The notes under the pieces: generated by a model
Databases searched by the model: none
What the model saw: the letters and a program-made list of their open reading frames with translations, nothing else
What the model was told of the DNA's origin: nothing
In this document: positions 1-13,554 of the stretch, one piece after another
How positions within the stretch are numbered: the first letter of the stretch is position 1
Layout of the letters: every line of letters starts with the position of its first letter
Assembly (NCBI GenBank): GCA_930367205.1
Contig: OV884011.1
Coordinates: 92,799,474 to 92,863,473 of the forward strand
Length of the DNA: 64,000 nucleotides
Source of the DNA: Acanthosoma haemorrhoidale
Taxonomy: Eukaryota; Arthropoda; Insecta; Hemiptera; Acanthosomatidae
Direction: 5' to 3'
Program-made: the position numbers and the translations under genes

Positions 1-1135
1 AGCTTTTTCAAACCCTCTTCTTCCCCTTTTTATATCATTTGTTTATTATACATGCAATATAAGAATAATACATATTACTTTTATTCGATTTTGAAAATCA
101 TCACCATTCGTTTAATTTAGCAGGGTAACTTAATTTTTGCCACCCCCTAATGAAGTTATTTAAAATGGAAAGGGGGCCAGGTGCAATGGCGTTGGTATTA
201 TTCAAGGATTTTTTAATTAGGCATGGATTAGAATGTAAATTTTCTTAAAATCGGATTCTCCTTCAACCCTAATAATAATTGAGCTAACGGGTCTCTAAAA
301 TATTTTTTTTAATTGGCTTGGAATATTAAGAAATATATATATATTAAGAAATGGAAATAAGTAATCTATATCACAAATTTACTTTATTTTATAAAATCTA
401 ATTTTAAATTTCTCTAATGTAGCTTCATTTTGATTCAATCAATTGAGAATCGTTTTAGATTATATGGCATCGCCTTCCGACAGGAACAATCCGGACAACT
501 CAAAAATGGTCATTTCGACAACACCTAACTTTAAACAGTTGTAAATTTGAATTGCTGGCCAAATTTTCTCTTCAAGTGTTTTTAGTTTCAAAATGATTGG
601 AACTTTTACATTCAATGTTGATGTTGAAGACAATTTAACAGTAATTCAACACTATAATTTAGTACAATTAGAACAATTTTGAGTTGGCCCATTATTCTTG
701 CCAGCAGGTGGCATCATTGTAGTGAATAGTACACCAAAAAGTGTAGTTTATGTTCATTAAATATTTTTATTTAATAGGGTTTGACCTCATCTAAATTTAT
801 TCATGACAAACTGATATAAATAACACCAAAGCAGACAATCACTTACGCTAAACGTGCCCTTACTATCACAGAACTACAGTACTTCAAAATTCCTTCATCA
901 TAATCACAATATTCTTCTAGAATTACCTTTCTCCTCTATTCGCAGCTACACCCCTTCAATAAAGGTGTTCAAAGTGTATTTAGTTAGTTGATTTCACAAA
1001 CAAGTGAGTAGTTCCATAATATGCTAACCAAGGTTAGATTATTGATTTTCATTACACTCTTATTATGTTAGGTAGGTTACTATTATGCGGTGGGACATAT
1101 TTAATTAGGATCTTTTGATTGTTAATCTAAGTATA
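1..1135. other. AT-rich non-coding, nothing recognised
   Basis: No long ORF or repeat structure seen on either strand. Confidence 0.4.
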
Positions 1136-1470
1136 TATGTATTTACCCATTCATGTGTGAATACCCAATCGTGTACTTTTGTTGATATTTTTTTTATATT
1201 TCAAGCAAGTTCTTGTATTGTTTTTTCATATTGTTTTCCTTTACATTTATTTCTTTTTATATTTTTAACTCCTGGATTAATATATGTATTTTATGTGTAC
1301 TTTTTTACTATATCTTTTCTTGATGCAATTTATTTAACTTTTATATTTTATTTACACAATGTACAATATTTTAGCGGGGTCTAATCCTGTCAAAGAATGT
1401 ACTTTTTGTAATATAAAGATTTTTTTCTGAAGGGAAATAATCCCAATATAATGAATAAATTATTATTATA
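1136..1470 (+). repeat. LINE 3'-end repeat family, copy 1
   Basis: TATTTACCCATTCATG, TTTCAAGCAAGTTCTTG, ATTTTTAACTCCTGG and the end block AAGGGAAATAATCCCAATAT followed by TTATTATTAT and an A-run. Same layout as copies 2 and 3. Confidence 0.55.
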
Positions 1471-3150
1471 TGCAAAAAAAAAAAGAATTCAAAAAAATTC
1501 AGACGATTGGAAAGCCGGAATTTAAATTTGGAAAGGTTGTGGCTGTTATGTAGAAAAACGAAAGTAACGAAGTTTCAGTTGTAGAATGTTTTGGTGAGGG
1601 AAGATGTGTCATAGGACGAGTGAAATTCAATAATATATCTTTCCTAAAAACTAGGAAATTGTTACCGACCCGGAAGTTAGAGCCTCTACTTTAAAACAGG
1701 GGCCGTACAGTAGTTTTTTACGCGTATTATCGACCCGTAATACAAACAACATTAGTTTTCCTTTCCATATTCCAGCTTTTTAAAAATGTATTTGTTTGCT
1801 GAAATGTTAGTGACAAAGATGGTTCAACAAATGAAGTACTTCTGAGCTAAATTTCTGCCTTTTGTAATCATGAATGACTATTTAAGAACCCACGTTCTAA
1901 ACCCCGAACGATAACCCCTACTTAATTCCCTTTTACGTTCTTCCTTTTTCTTTCCTGTATTGAAATTATTCTTTATCGATATAGATAGAAACAAAATAGC
2001 GACGCAACTCGCCGTCAGAAGCACTTATGTTTATTCAGTCCAAGGAACTAAGTAAGTTCAGAATAATCTTGAGGGGATATTGAGGGGAGCCGAGCCCTGT
2101 GCCAATTTAAACCGTTATCCTCGTTAACAGTATAAGTTAAAGCATCAATTTAAGAGATCCATCTAGACTAGATTGGAGCCTGCTCCCGATATACCCGGCC
2201 TTGAAGGGGGGGGGGGTGGACGAAATAAAGGTCGGGTGGAGACAGGAACAGAGGAGAGGGCACTGCCTCAGGCTCCAATGAAACAGACAGCCAATGGCAG
2301 ATATCCCCCTCTCACTTCCTTAGTACCAATATCTCTGAAGAAATTGCTGCTTCGGGGGAAATTGAGTGAAGTCTGTTCTGGGTCTGCTTTCATTCCAGGA
2401 TCAGGCTACAAAAACTGACTGAAAATCTTCTGTTGTTCCCGTTAACTTAGTTTGTAAACCATTAGCGATCTGTCCACGTATCTATACGTATAAGCTACCG
2501 AGGCGTTCCCAAAATGGCCCAATTGTAACTAATTAGTGAACAGCTCCCTTTACTGTTAGGAAAAAAGATTTATTTTTTCCCCCGTTTAAGCCTCAGACCT
2601 GCGTACGATTTTATTAACCTGGAGGAAAAGGGGCCTCCATGCCCTATTGTTACATGAGACCAATTTGTTCGTTACGCTTCGATGAGCTCAGCATAGTTCA
2701 AACCAAAGCTACACGTGATGATTCTAAGTGCAAGTTAGTTTTCATTGTGATACTGAAACGTGGTTTTTAGATGTCAAAGGTCATTTTAAAAAAAAATTTT
2801 CTTAGCTCTCTAATTATAAGATTAAGGATGAGGGAAAAATAAAGTAATATTTGGGTTGAGCGGATCCTTGTACTAGGAGTACCTGCTTGAAGGTGGTGTG
2901 AGGGAATTAAGGAGTGTGGGAAGCCTTGGTAGAGATTGATTGTTGCGGTAAAGTGGTGAGAGTCTACTGGTGGCTGGGCCTACAGTCTCTCTAGGCATGT
3001 AGTGCAGTCTTATTTAGTTGGATAGCAGTGATGGGTGCCCGTTAGAGGCTTGTTGTTGGTGTGCAAAGCGCCGTGATGTCCACCATTTGGTCTGCTTTCC
3101 CAGATCTAGAGATTTGCCATCTTGTCGGTAGCGGTGGAGGTGTCATGTCT
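1471..3150. other. Unassigned stretch
   Basis: An ORF at 2173-2418 (plus) has a Gly-rich start from a G-run and no family resemblance. The rest shows nothing recognisable apart from the approach to the LINE fragment. Confidence 0.35.
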
Positions 3151-3159
3151 CGTAATAGA

Positions 3160-3562
3160 GGGTTTGGCTATGTTTCATCGAGTCAAAGAACTTGACGTGT
3201 CTTCTTTGGATGGCTTAGGTGATGATGGGGACCTCGAAATTTTCGTGGATGTCGGGAGCTTTCATATCACGAAAAGGGGTATGCCATAGTGCCGTGCGCA
3301 GGATTTTGTTCTGGAAGCTCTGGAGTCGAAGTTATTGTGCTGGTGTATAGGAATCGGAAGAGTGGTGTCCCAAACAGTAGAGCTGGCCTCAGGACGCTCT
3401 TATATATTAACAGTTTCAGCCGAAGGGATATAGCCGGGCTTGTGATGAGATGCTGGAGAGAGTAGTAAGTCCTACGTACTCTTTTCAACATTTCTGCAGG
3501 TGTGTATAGAACGTCATGTGTCTGCCTAGGTTGATGCCTAGGTAGCATATGCTGTTGGAAAA
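3160..3562 (-). pseudogene. Jockey-like LINE ORF2 C-terminal fragment
   Basis: Minus residues YLGI-like start, RVRRTYYSLQHLI, RLKLLIYKSVLRPALLFGTP, then after a frame change LQSFQNKILRTALWHTPF. This is the region after RT in Jockey-clade ORF2 and resembles the fragment at 15.7-16.1 kb. Confidence 0.75.
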
Positions 3563-3572
3563 TCGCCTCCTT

Positions 3573-3745
3573 GCTTCTTAAAGCATCCTCTCTACCAAAT
3601 GATTACCACGGATAAGAGAGTAAACAAGAGCATTACTCACTGAGGTAATTTTACAATGTCTAACTGTTTCATCGTTGCGTTATTTTAATTTATATCGCAA
3701 AATTAACTTAGAAACATACACAAAATTTTATGTCACATCCTTGTC
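3573..3745. repeat. Dispersed repeat pair, copy A
   Basis: AAAGCAT.CT.TCTA.C.AATGATTACCAC, TTT.ACAATGTCTAAC.GTTTCAT and TATCGCAAAATTAACT are shared with 8278-8460. Unclassified. Confidence 0.5.
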
Positions 3746-6700
3746 TTGGTTAGTATAGGGCAACACTGTCGGCATTTCTCCGGTTATTTATTAACAATGG
3801 TGGCTATGAACAGCATAAATAGAACTGACATAGTCAGGGATATTTTTTTTAATAGAAACAACAGTACAAGAATAAAAAGGTTGTATACACGACTATATAA
3901 TCACATCAAATATGGCAACGATGATCATGTAAAAAAAGGAAAGGTTGGATAACTGTAAACCGCGATTGTTCAGTCAGGAATGTTCGGTGTTATTCGTAGA
4001 AAATCAAAGGGAGAACATTCCCGCTGTTAGTGGATCGTGGTAATTAGCAGCCAGTTATCAGCTTAAAAGCTCTGGGATAATCTTCACTTGAGCCGTCAGT
4101 AGGGTTTCCGGGGATAGGAATGTCCCCTGTTGTGTTGTCGAATGCATTATATCTCCGTCTTATTTAATCTTATGATATGGAATGTCAGAGAGTAATGCCT
4201 GGTTTGAAAAACATAGTTTATGATGTGTCGAAGAAACTTTGATAGCAATCGTTGCAGTTAATCTTGTGATTTCTGAGATCTGCTCTATATAGATGCAAAA
4301 TTCTGTCAAGAAATGATATTACGATTTGCTCACTTGCCATTTTCGAAGCTAGGCATCCTCATTTGGCACCGTCGCAATTCAGAATTTCTGAGGATTTGCG
4401 CTAGCTGAGGCCACCACAATCGGCATGACTGTCGTACTATTGTGGATTGTTTGACTGCGTAAATTATTGTTCATTTTAAGATCTCTCCCAGATGATTGAA
4501 GGTCTATCTATTGGCGTCGGTGGAGCGGAATCATTTTTGATTCACAGTTGTGATTGATGTGTGAACATTTGCATACACCTTAACCTCGTGTTTTTTTTTA
4601 ATCTGTGGTCGGCGCTTTAAGTTGTGCGCTCCTATACGTTCTGGCCGATCTCAGTGTTGTTTACTTATAGCGTGAATTAAAAGAATCATGAGTAACAGTA
4701 ATATAAGAGAACAAATCCTTTAATTATTTATTCCAAATTATCCTCATAACCATTTCCTTGAAGTCATTAAGATAGGTTTTTTTAATGCATCCACATTAGC
4801 TTCATCCGTACTCATCAGATATTTCCTATTTATTCAGTTTGTTTTATATGTTATAATTTTTTGTATGTTGTTATTTAATGTTTTGTCATTTATCTTGCTT
4901 ATTTTAATTTAAGTTTGTTCAACAAACATACACACCTCTCTGTTTTTGTTCTCTATTTGTGACTAATTATCCGATATAACCAAAAGTCTTAATATCTTTT
5001 ATTCTAGGTACGCACATCGCGCGTACAACGAGAGGGTTTCGTTTCTTTTATTTACTTACCTTATGGTGCGTGCTTAAACAAAAATCAAATCAAAAAGAAA
5101 TCCGGAATTTTTTAATCGACCTCTTGGAATTTTGAATTGGTTTATATTAATATTGATTAATAATTAGTTTTTCTCAAAAATAAAAAGAACCGATTCCACA
5201 TTTTTCTTTTAGATTTCTTCTCATTTCCTCATGATTTGTTTATACGTTAGAACAGGTTACTGAAGGAAAAAAACAGATATTTTCCATAAACATCGCTGAA
5301 AGTACGTATACCCATGAATCGCTCAGGATGAAATATTAATCAAAGTATTCCATTGGTAAATCTTTTTTTTTTTCAGGCAAGATTTTATTTATTCTAGATA
5401 TACTTTTATTTCTGGAGGACGAGAATAAACGGTAAATGAAGGGGACCGCTTTTCGAATACTTCTTGCTTTCTTCTTTTCCCCGATCAACTGGACCATTGT
5501 AAACAATTTGTAAGAGCTCAATAACCGGAGGAATTTCCTGGGGAGGGATTTCCACGTAGCCGAGGAGTGGCTGAGGGAGGGTTCGAGGTCAGGAGGAGCT
5601 GTTGACGTGAAAGAAGTACAATATCAAATGGGTCGTGAGAACGGATGCACAAGCCGTAACTATTTGTCATCTGCCGGATGCATGAGCCTTAAATGTCCAA
5701 AGCATTTACGAACACTTCATGGGAAAGGACGAGCCACCCCAAATCACCTCGAGCAATAGCGAGTCTTTTTACTATTAATTATTGCTTAAATATCCCTATA
5801 TTTTTTTTCACAGTTTTGGTTTTATTGGAGTATCAAATTAAACTACCATCGCATCAACAAACTTCTCTAAAAATTACACCGGTTGAGTTATTAGCAGTTT
5901 AAATGGGTATTTCTAATCAAGAAGTCTACATCTTTAATTTCAACCCCTATCAAAAACAATTTTAAAAACATGTACTTTTTTTAATGTCACCAGATACCGT
6001 TGCGCAAAATGTACGTCTCCAGCTGGTAAGAGGGCTCACAAAAGCCAGAGCAGAAAACGTTACATTATGAAGTCTCAGTCAAGTCAATTATTTTTTTATA
6101 TAGAATCAATAAATAACGTAACAAAAGGTTTACAATCTTAGAATAAAAGGGGTGTTCCCCTCGGAAAAAAATTAAAACCATATTAAAAAATATTGTAAAA
6201 GGTATCCAATTATAGAAACTTTCAATATGTTCAGAATTTCGAAGATCCAGCTGAGGATCTAAATTTGTTTTCTTTGTTTCATGATTTTATTTCGTTTCCT
6301 GCTTCTCGTGTACCTTTTTTCTCACATTATATTCTGACTTTCAACTTTTTTTTTTTTTTAGATTAACAACAACTTAATTATGATAAAATTACAATCTGCC
6401 TGATTGGGCTATAAGTAATTATGATAAATGATCTCATTCATACCAATTTACAACTTTAGGGCACCTTTTAGCTGCTACCTTTATTGGTTTATATAAGTTG
6501 GCGAGATGCTGACCTCTGATTTGAAAAACTGCAGCATAAAAAAAAACATTATGGAACCCATTGGCTTACTTACTGGGTAGATTTCTTTTTCCTGTAGTTT
6601 TACCACCTAAAATTTCACAATAAATTATGAACTAAATTGTACATAATATACAATACCAAATAAATTACTTGTACGTATAAAGAGGAGATTGGTAATGAAG

Positions 6701-7072
6701 AGGTTCGGTGCGTTGGTTTTCTCTGTTTTGAGCAAATAATGCTCAATAACTAAAATATTGGCAAAAAAAAACCTATATTAATCAGCTTGACCGACCTAAT
6801 CCACAATTTATATCGTTGACTTCCGAAACTATATATTTTCCGAATATCTTTGAATTAATTATTGTGTTACCGTATTCATTTAGTTTTTTAACATGGGGGA
6901 AAAATACAAAATTGCATCTAAGCAGTGACCTGAGAAATCTTAAGAATCGTAGAGAACAGCAAGTTAGATAAATAATTTTCTCTAGTTTAATTTTTTTTTC
7001 ATGATATTTGATCTTAACCATATCATTTACATCTGTTTAAGTCACAGATATCTTTGAATCGTATCTTGTAAT
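3746..7072. other. Unassigned AT-rich stretch
   Basis: Only short open frames without family resemblance. No tRNA, TIR or clear exon seen. Confidence 0.35.
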
Positions 7073-7077
7073 ACAAT

Positions 7078-7948
7078 TGTAGCGAGCGCCAACCATATAT
7101 GTAAATTACCATATACTCTGGTGCAACTAATGTATTGTAATTAGATGTAAAACATGCTTTTCTGGTAATAAATCATGGAGATATCGGCAGTCATAAAACA
7201 AGTAACAGAGGGTCGAAGGTCCAGAAATAAAACCTGAGAGGGTAAGCCACCTGACAGTCATAAAACAAACCCGGCAGACCTAGGGTCGCCTCTAAGCGGT
7301 CATAAAATCTAAGTAGGTGAGTCCCTAGCAGCCATAAAACCCTTTTAGGCCAACAGTCATAAACTTAAGGGGTATTGGCCACCTGGCCATCATAAAACAT
7401 ACCCCCTGCAACCGACTCCGCCTTCCACGAGGAAGGGACCACAGTATTTAAATCAAGGAGTTTCGCCCTGTAGAGACACTCTTTTTCCTAGTTTCCTCAG
7501 CCGTACTACTTGTCGCTTTACGCCAGGGCCGCTTGGCCCTGGTAGGCTCACTATTCACCCTTCTCCAGTCTCTGCATCTAGACAGCCACTATCACCCGGT
7601 CGCGATACTCCAGGGCCCCGGGGCCCTGGAATATTCTGCTAGTCTACTCTCTCTCTCTGCCACACCTCTGGGCAGTCACCTCGTCTCACAGCTTCTAGCA
7701 GACCCTCTGACGACTTGTACTATTACGCTGCCGATCTCCCGCCCGAACTCTGAAAACTGGTCTTATTCTTTATGAAACCTCTGAACCTCTCTCCTGAACA
7801 CAGTGTATTGTCGGTACACATCCCTATCAATAAATGGAGTCAGATATTAACGCCTCCATGGAACATGGTCCATGTTATAAACTACAACAATCCGCACTTG
7901 TCACCAGGGCTAGAGTGATTAGGCACTCCCCTAGTGACGCCCCTGACA
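7078..7948 (+). mobile_element. Solo LTR of the TGTAGC family (copy 1, 871 bp)
   Basis: Begins TGTAGCGAGCGCCAACC and ends CCCCTGACA, flanked by a perfect 5-bp duplication ACAAT (7073-7077, 7949-7953). Contains about seven copies of AGTCATAAAAC (7187-7400), a TATTTAAAT promoter-like box near 7446 and a perfect 20-bp palindrome CCAGGGCCCCGGGGCCCTGG near 7611. Left by LTR-LTR recombination. Confidence 0.9.
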
Positions 7949-8277
7949 ACAATTTTTATGATCAAATTAAGTTTATTTATTACAATTACGTTGATTTTAA
8001 GGGAGTGAGTTTTCTTTTGACATCAAAGCTACAGAGTGATTAAGAACTCGTCAGGTAGGAACATAGGAACCCTAGGAAGGGGTTCCTCTTAGACCATTTG
8101 GAAGAATACTTTTATTGTGGTGGGGGTATGTTGCCAGTCAATATCAGATTGGTGTAACAAACGGTGTGTTCAGACCTTCATCCAAGCAAAAGTGAAGTAC
8201 TTATTGTGCAAGTTTAGTTTGTTATTGGAGCGTCGTTTCCAGATATTACCAGTTCCTTCCTTTGATACTCACCTTAT

Positions 8278-8460
8278 TGCGTCCTAAAGCATTCTTTCTA
8301 TCCAATGATTACCACAGGTAAGGGGTTATGCTGGATCATGCAATACTGAGAGGAAAACGACTGAATTTCACAATGTCTAACCGTTTCATTTTTTCATGAT
8401 TTTACTTTATTTCGCAAAATTAACTAATCGACTAGGACATACAACATCCTAGTCCCAGAT
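8278..8460. repeat. Dispersed repeat pair, copy B
   Basis: Same-orientation partner of 3573-3745, downstream of the solo LTR. Confidence 0.5.
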
Positions 8461-11400
8461 AGACGAAAAACGCTTGCCAAGGCGTACAAGTACTTTGTAC
8501 TTCGTGTTTGACAGGAGAGCCTCTACAATCGAACTCGAGTGCAACTCGTCCAGATCGTGAAGACATACAGCAGTGTTTCTATATTCGGAGTCACACACGA
8601 AGCGATTGTACACTAATTAAAGAAGACCTCCAGTTTCGAACTAAAGCTTTGCCAGTTCTGCACGAAATTTGCCCGCATGATGCACACACACACACGGGAA
8701 AGGACTAACTCTCCTAACTCCGCATAGGCGCAACAATCGAACGGGGAGACAAGGGCACTCTTGTGGTATCAGTTTTCTCCCTCAACCTAATTAGTGTGCC
8801 TGTAGCCACTGCTTCTCACTCCACTTACTTACATTACCTTACTTCCTCGTTGTCACAGAATATTTACATCGAAACAGATAAAAGCTCTTTGAAACTTTGA
8901 AAACTGCATATGCCAGCTCCCTATCGACTCTACAACGATAAAATGAATATTGGATTTCGCAGTCTGCTTTAGATTCAGAACAGGGAATTTGTTTTGTATG
9001 GAAATATCTACAAATGAATTCGTGTTATTATAATACAAATTGGAATTTCAAAGAAAATAGTTTCTTGTTTATGAGCACAAGGATGAGGTAGACTATACAA
9101 GGATCGGAAAACGTAAAACTTTATTCAAGAAAAATAATAATCAACAGAACCGTGCAGTTGTCAATATTGAAGTGTTCCTATCCCGGAAGCATTGGTATAA
9201 AAATGGCACCGCTTCCGTCAGAGATCTAGGATAGGGTATGGACATTTACAATTGACACAAAACTGGTATGGACATAAAATTGGTTTATTTTTTTTATTTT
9301 ATTTGATAAATTAATTGTTGATAAACCAAAAGTATTTTCTTAACTATGAAAGGAATATGGTGGTCTTGTACCAACAGTAATGGATTCAGAGTAAAGGCCG
9401 ATAAACACTAGAGATCCAGGTACGATCAACTTACAATCCAGGATTCCAGGAGTAACTTTCACCCTCGCGGTCAGGTCTGGTCAAATCATAGACGACACAA
9501 TCACTCGTTAATGAACAATGCCGTTCTCTACGGTTCTCTACCTAATGACGTAATGAAATGATATATACAAAAACTTATTTGAATAATTCAAAGTAGAAAA
9601 AAAAATTACATAATTTTACAAGCAAAACAAACATTACTGGGTTGAGGGAGGTTATTTTGAAAGAAATATAGCCCTTATATAATTAAAATTAGACAACAAA
9701 TAATTCTTCAAAAATCATAAATCACCGAGAAATTTCTTAGAAACAAAAAAATTGTCCACTCCACCAAAACCTAAAGACCACAATTCGAGCAAAAATTTTC
9801 AATTTGTGCACATTTCTGTGTATGCTCGTAAAATGCTTAATTTTCCCCCAGCTGTCTTACAGTTAATTAGCAAATCCAAATTTCGTGTTTTTCAACATCT
9901 TCCTCCGATCTTCAATTAAATTTGTTCGGTTTTTTTTTAATTTTTACAATGTGCGAAATGTCAAATACAAGGCAATCTTTTTGCATTTTGACTTGTGCTA
10001 ATGCTGTTTTAGGTCGTTTATTTTCTATAATTAGATTCTAGCTAGTATATATTAGTAGACACTACAAGATTTTTTCTAATCTAATACTTAATAATATTAT
10101 TTTATAGGGCACTGATGCTTGAAAACTGACATTTACATATGTACGTATATTTCCACAACGGATTGTTCATTAAACTTCGATCTCTGAGAACCCTTTATTG
10201 AAACGAACCGTCAACGTTTCGTCTGATCTTTAAACACTGTGTTATTTGCCTAAAATGACATGATTAACATTTCATGTGTGTAACCATATAGGGTTGGTAC
10301 CATTATTAAATAATTTGGAAAACAGATGTAAATGTTATAATATAAACAGACCATTATTGTGACACACGCATCTAATCGGTCCTTGATAATGCCTGAACAG
10401 GCGGACAATCGTCTTAATGATATAAACAATCCAAAGTGAAAATAATAATTTATAAGACCGATTTTTTTTCTAATCCATGAAAATAAAAACATATCTGTGA
10501 CATCTTCTAGATAACTTGTAGAACGACAAGAATGGCAGGAATGGCAGGAACTTTAGTGTAATCCCCCGAGATATTTCCAGTAGAAAGTAAAAAAGTTGTT
10601 TTCTTCAGTTACTATTCAATTCCGTGCAACACTTTTTTTGGTGGGAGGAGAGGGGGGGGGATTTAATGCTTTTTTCCTCCTCGCTGTCAGGAAGGAGAGA
10701 GGTCCTCACAGACAAACATATATATCTCTTCCAGCTAATAACGGTAAATGTCAAACCGGCATTTCTTTATTAAGATCAACAACTGCTGTATCTCCAGCAC
10801 TTTTTCTGATCCCTTCTTTTCTTACTCGAGGTTTCCACCACATTAACGATTGAAATATAGTTCAACTTAAAATATTGTAGAGATATATTGTGTACAACTT
10901 ATCAGTTGAAATAATGCCAATAAAATAAATACGGATTCTCAGCTCCATGGACCCTTTCTACAGGAATGGTCTTCTCCTGTAATATAAGACACAAAATTGG
11001 TAGTAAATTACACTCCTCGAGACAATGCTTAAGGAAAGAAAAATTGGAGTTTGAACTGAAAATTTTGACATTACAGGGAAGAAATTCATGAAGCACAAAA
11101 TAAATTCTACGATATATTAAATACCTAATGTGCAATAGTTACACCATGGATAAATAAATTTAACGCCTCATAATATTTTATTAGACCGCAGACTTTTTTG
11201 ACCATTCCACAAGCCGTTACGTTATGTCTCAAGTGATTTTCAGGCTTTTCCGGATGACCTCAAATTTTATATAGAAACTCCACTTCATGACCTAACTAAC
11301 CATAGGAAAATATACTACCAACCTAATAAAAATTAATTAATTAAGCTGTTACTTTTAATTGCTACTCTGTGCTCTAGATGTAATAAATAATATGTGGTGC

Positions 11401-11469
11401 TTGTTAAGGTTTTATCACATAATAATAACAAAACATCGTTCTGAGAGACAACAACGTTATTTTTCTACT
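8461..11469. other. Unassigned stretch
   Basis: 8461-8800 is somewhat GC-richer with a 66-codon open frame (8508-8708) ending in an AC microsatellite; not recognised. The remainder is AT-rich, with a G-run near 10642. Confidence 0.35.
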
Positions 11470-11729
11470 AAACAGCCCCCAAAAAAAAAGTGGTGCACTT
11501 AAAAAAATTCAAATATCTGCTTTCTAATAGAATTATTTTGATTTTTAATTAATATTGAACGTTTTCAGAAATGAAGGGCTATACATATGAAGGAAAACCA
11601 ATAAATATTCGAAATTTTGTTTTAAACAAAATTATATAGAAATTTATAGTTTGATTTCTCATGTGTAATTGATCTCTTAAAATTTACAAAAGTATTTTTT
11701 GTCAGTGTTCAAAATTTTAATTTGAAAAA

Positions 11730-12058
11730 TGATTTTGACGGGTGAGCAAGTAACTCTTGTTGTCCATTTAGTGGAAGACGTTTAAAGCCAATAAATATAT
11801 GAAGATATGAAGTTATGATTGGCTTTACCTAAAACTAATGTTCGGAGATCAATTAAACGTTTACTTCAGACAGGTTTGTGCAATCACAGACTTGGATCAA
11901 ATCGGCCGTGAGTGACAGAGCCGTGAGACTCAAAATAGGTTTTCCACTGCAACTGAAACGTGTTAACTTCTTCGTTCAACTTGGGAAGTAGCAATATATG
12001 CATTGACCGCTAGAAGAAGTCTTTCTGAAGCGAATTTAAACTTAAAGTGGAAGTGGAT
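11730..12058 (+). pseudogene. Tc1 transposase N-terminal fragment, left arm
   Basis: Plus strand MILTGEQVTLVVHLVEDV, then LPKTNVRRSIKRLLQTGLCN and HRLGSNRP, the paired helix-turn-helix and GRPR region. Contains stops. Opposite in orientation to the right-arm fragment. Confidence 0.7.
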
Positions 12059-12440
12059 TTAAAGCATCAGGGCCATTGTTGACCAAATAACATCGTAGAG
12101 CTCTGTGTTGGCCTTCGAAAGAATTCCACTCCAAACTCTCCCAATGACATTACACCCAAAGTAGCGCTCACCAGGCCTTCGGAAAACTCTCATCCGTCCA
12201 TCTGGTGTAAAGAGAGGATCGTGACTGATCTGAAAACCCAAGTTGCTCCATTCGTTTTCAAACCGCATAAAGTTTTCTCGAACAAATTCCGAACGAGTTC
12301 TACGATGTTCTGTAGTTAACAATGGCCCCGATGCTCCGAGTGTTTAAAATCACTTCCGCAAGTTCTAATGCACGAGCTACATATCTTTGGCTTCGACCGT
12401 CTTCCACTAAAGCAATCACATGGGTTACTTGCTGGACCCT
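12059..12440 (-). pseudogene. Tc1 transposase fragment, right arm
   Basis: HVIALVEDGRSQRYVARAL (helix-turn-helix start), then after a deletion LLTTEHRRTRSEF, RMRVFRRPGERYFGCNV and SGILSKANTELYDVI. The first catalytic Asp context (DES) reads SHDP. Open to 12322 but broken upstream. Confidence 0.8.
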
Positions 12441-12712
12441 CAAATCCTTTTTTGAATTAAAATTAAAAAAAAAAAATTAAAAACCTTTGGCTAATATTTG
12501 GAAATCAGTTATACAAGAAATCAAAATACAATTTTTTCAAATAAACTTTTTGAATATTTATTGGGGTTTTTCTTCATTTTTATAGCCCCTTATCGCGGAA
12601 AACGGTTGATATTACTTAAAAAAGAATCGGAAGCTAAAAAAAAATTCTATCAGGAAGAAAATATTTGAATTTTTCTAAGCTCGCCCCTTTTTTTGTGGGG
12701 CAGTTTTGTTCA

Positions 12713-13480
12713 GGGTTTTTGGGTAGCCTTCATTTGATTTAGGAACAGTAAACTTTCCCTTTACTGAATATATACTAACTGAATTCCCACTCCACTAAAA
12801 AAATATGAAAGTAATTTATTGAATACTTAATCAATATATTGGGATTATAACCAATTGTATTGGGAGTTGTAACATTGACTCCGGTAGCAAACAAATGGTG
12901 CATTTAACATAAGCATGGAAATCATTCATTGCTTGAGTCGTTTTCTGGACTGAATAGTTTTCGAACCGATATGAATAGCTGAGCTTTTCAAAACATAAAT
13001 ATTCTGATCATCGGAAGGATCATTTAAGTTTTGTATTTTCTCTGAGCAGTTACATACGTCCAATATAAGCAAATCGAAATGAATGAATGAAAAAGGGTGT
13101 GATTATTTTTTTTTATGTCAATGTTTTTGACAGAGAATAAAACAGTTGCAGCAGAATATCTTCATTTCATAACATCGACAAATATTTAAATCGTTCGAAT
13201 AACATATTACTATTTTACCGAATTATTTTGCATATTACGATTCTTTATAGTTTTTAAAACTAAACATGCAATTTAATATGCCACGTGTGTTGCATTCACT
13301 AAAATAGATATTGGCCTTAGGCAACATGCTATTAAAATATAATTATAAAAATTAATTTAATAAAATGATGAACATATGATGAGAACTTACAGACTCAGAC
13401 CGAAGTTTCAGTAACGAGCATTAGGATAAGTTCGGCATCGTAAACATAGAAGAGCTAAATAGAAATGCTTAATGGATAAT
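12713..13480. other. AT-rich stretch, nothing recognised
   Basis: No coding or repeat structure seen. Confidence 0.35.
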
Positions 13481-13554
13481 TTTTATGTATTGGCGATAAG
13501 TTTATATGACAGAGGAACTAGAGACAGACGAGCGCAGGACTCGATAATAGATCG

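Larger units (their letters stand above)
11470..12712. mobile_element. Palindromic Tc1-like composite
   Basis: Two 5' halves of one Tc1-like element face each other. The left arm (plus) starts AAACAGCCCCCAAAAAAAAA and the right arm (minus) AAAACTGCCCCACAAAAAAA. The arms stay alignable inward through TTCAAATAT, TAGAATT, AATAAATATTC and the transposase start (GCAAGTAAC...TTTAGTGGAAGACG), so the inverted similarity covers at least 300 bp per arm, much more than a terminal repeat. The left arm continues into the helix-turn-helix region; the right arm has that region deleted and continues into the catalytic domain. Confidence 0.78.

Noticed and set aside
7187..7400. CRISPR-like regularly spaced repeats (AGTCATAAAAC)
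   Set aside because: Repeats are short and degenerate, lie inside an LTR with target duplications, and the genome is eukaryotic.
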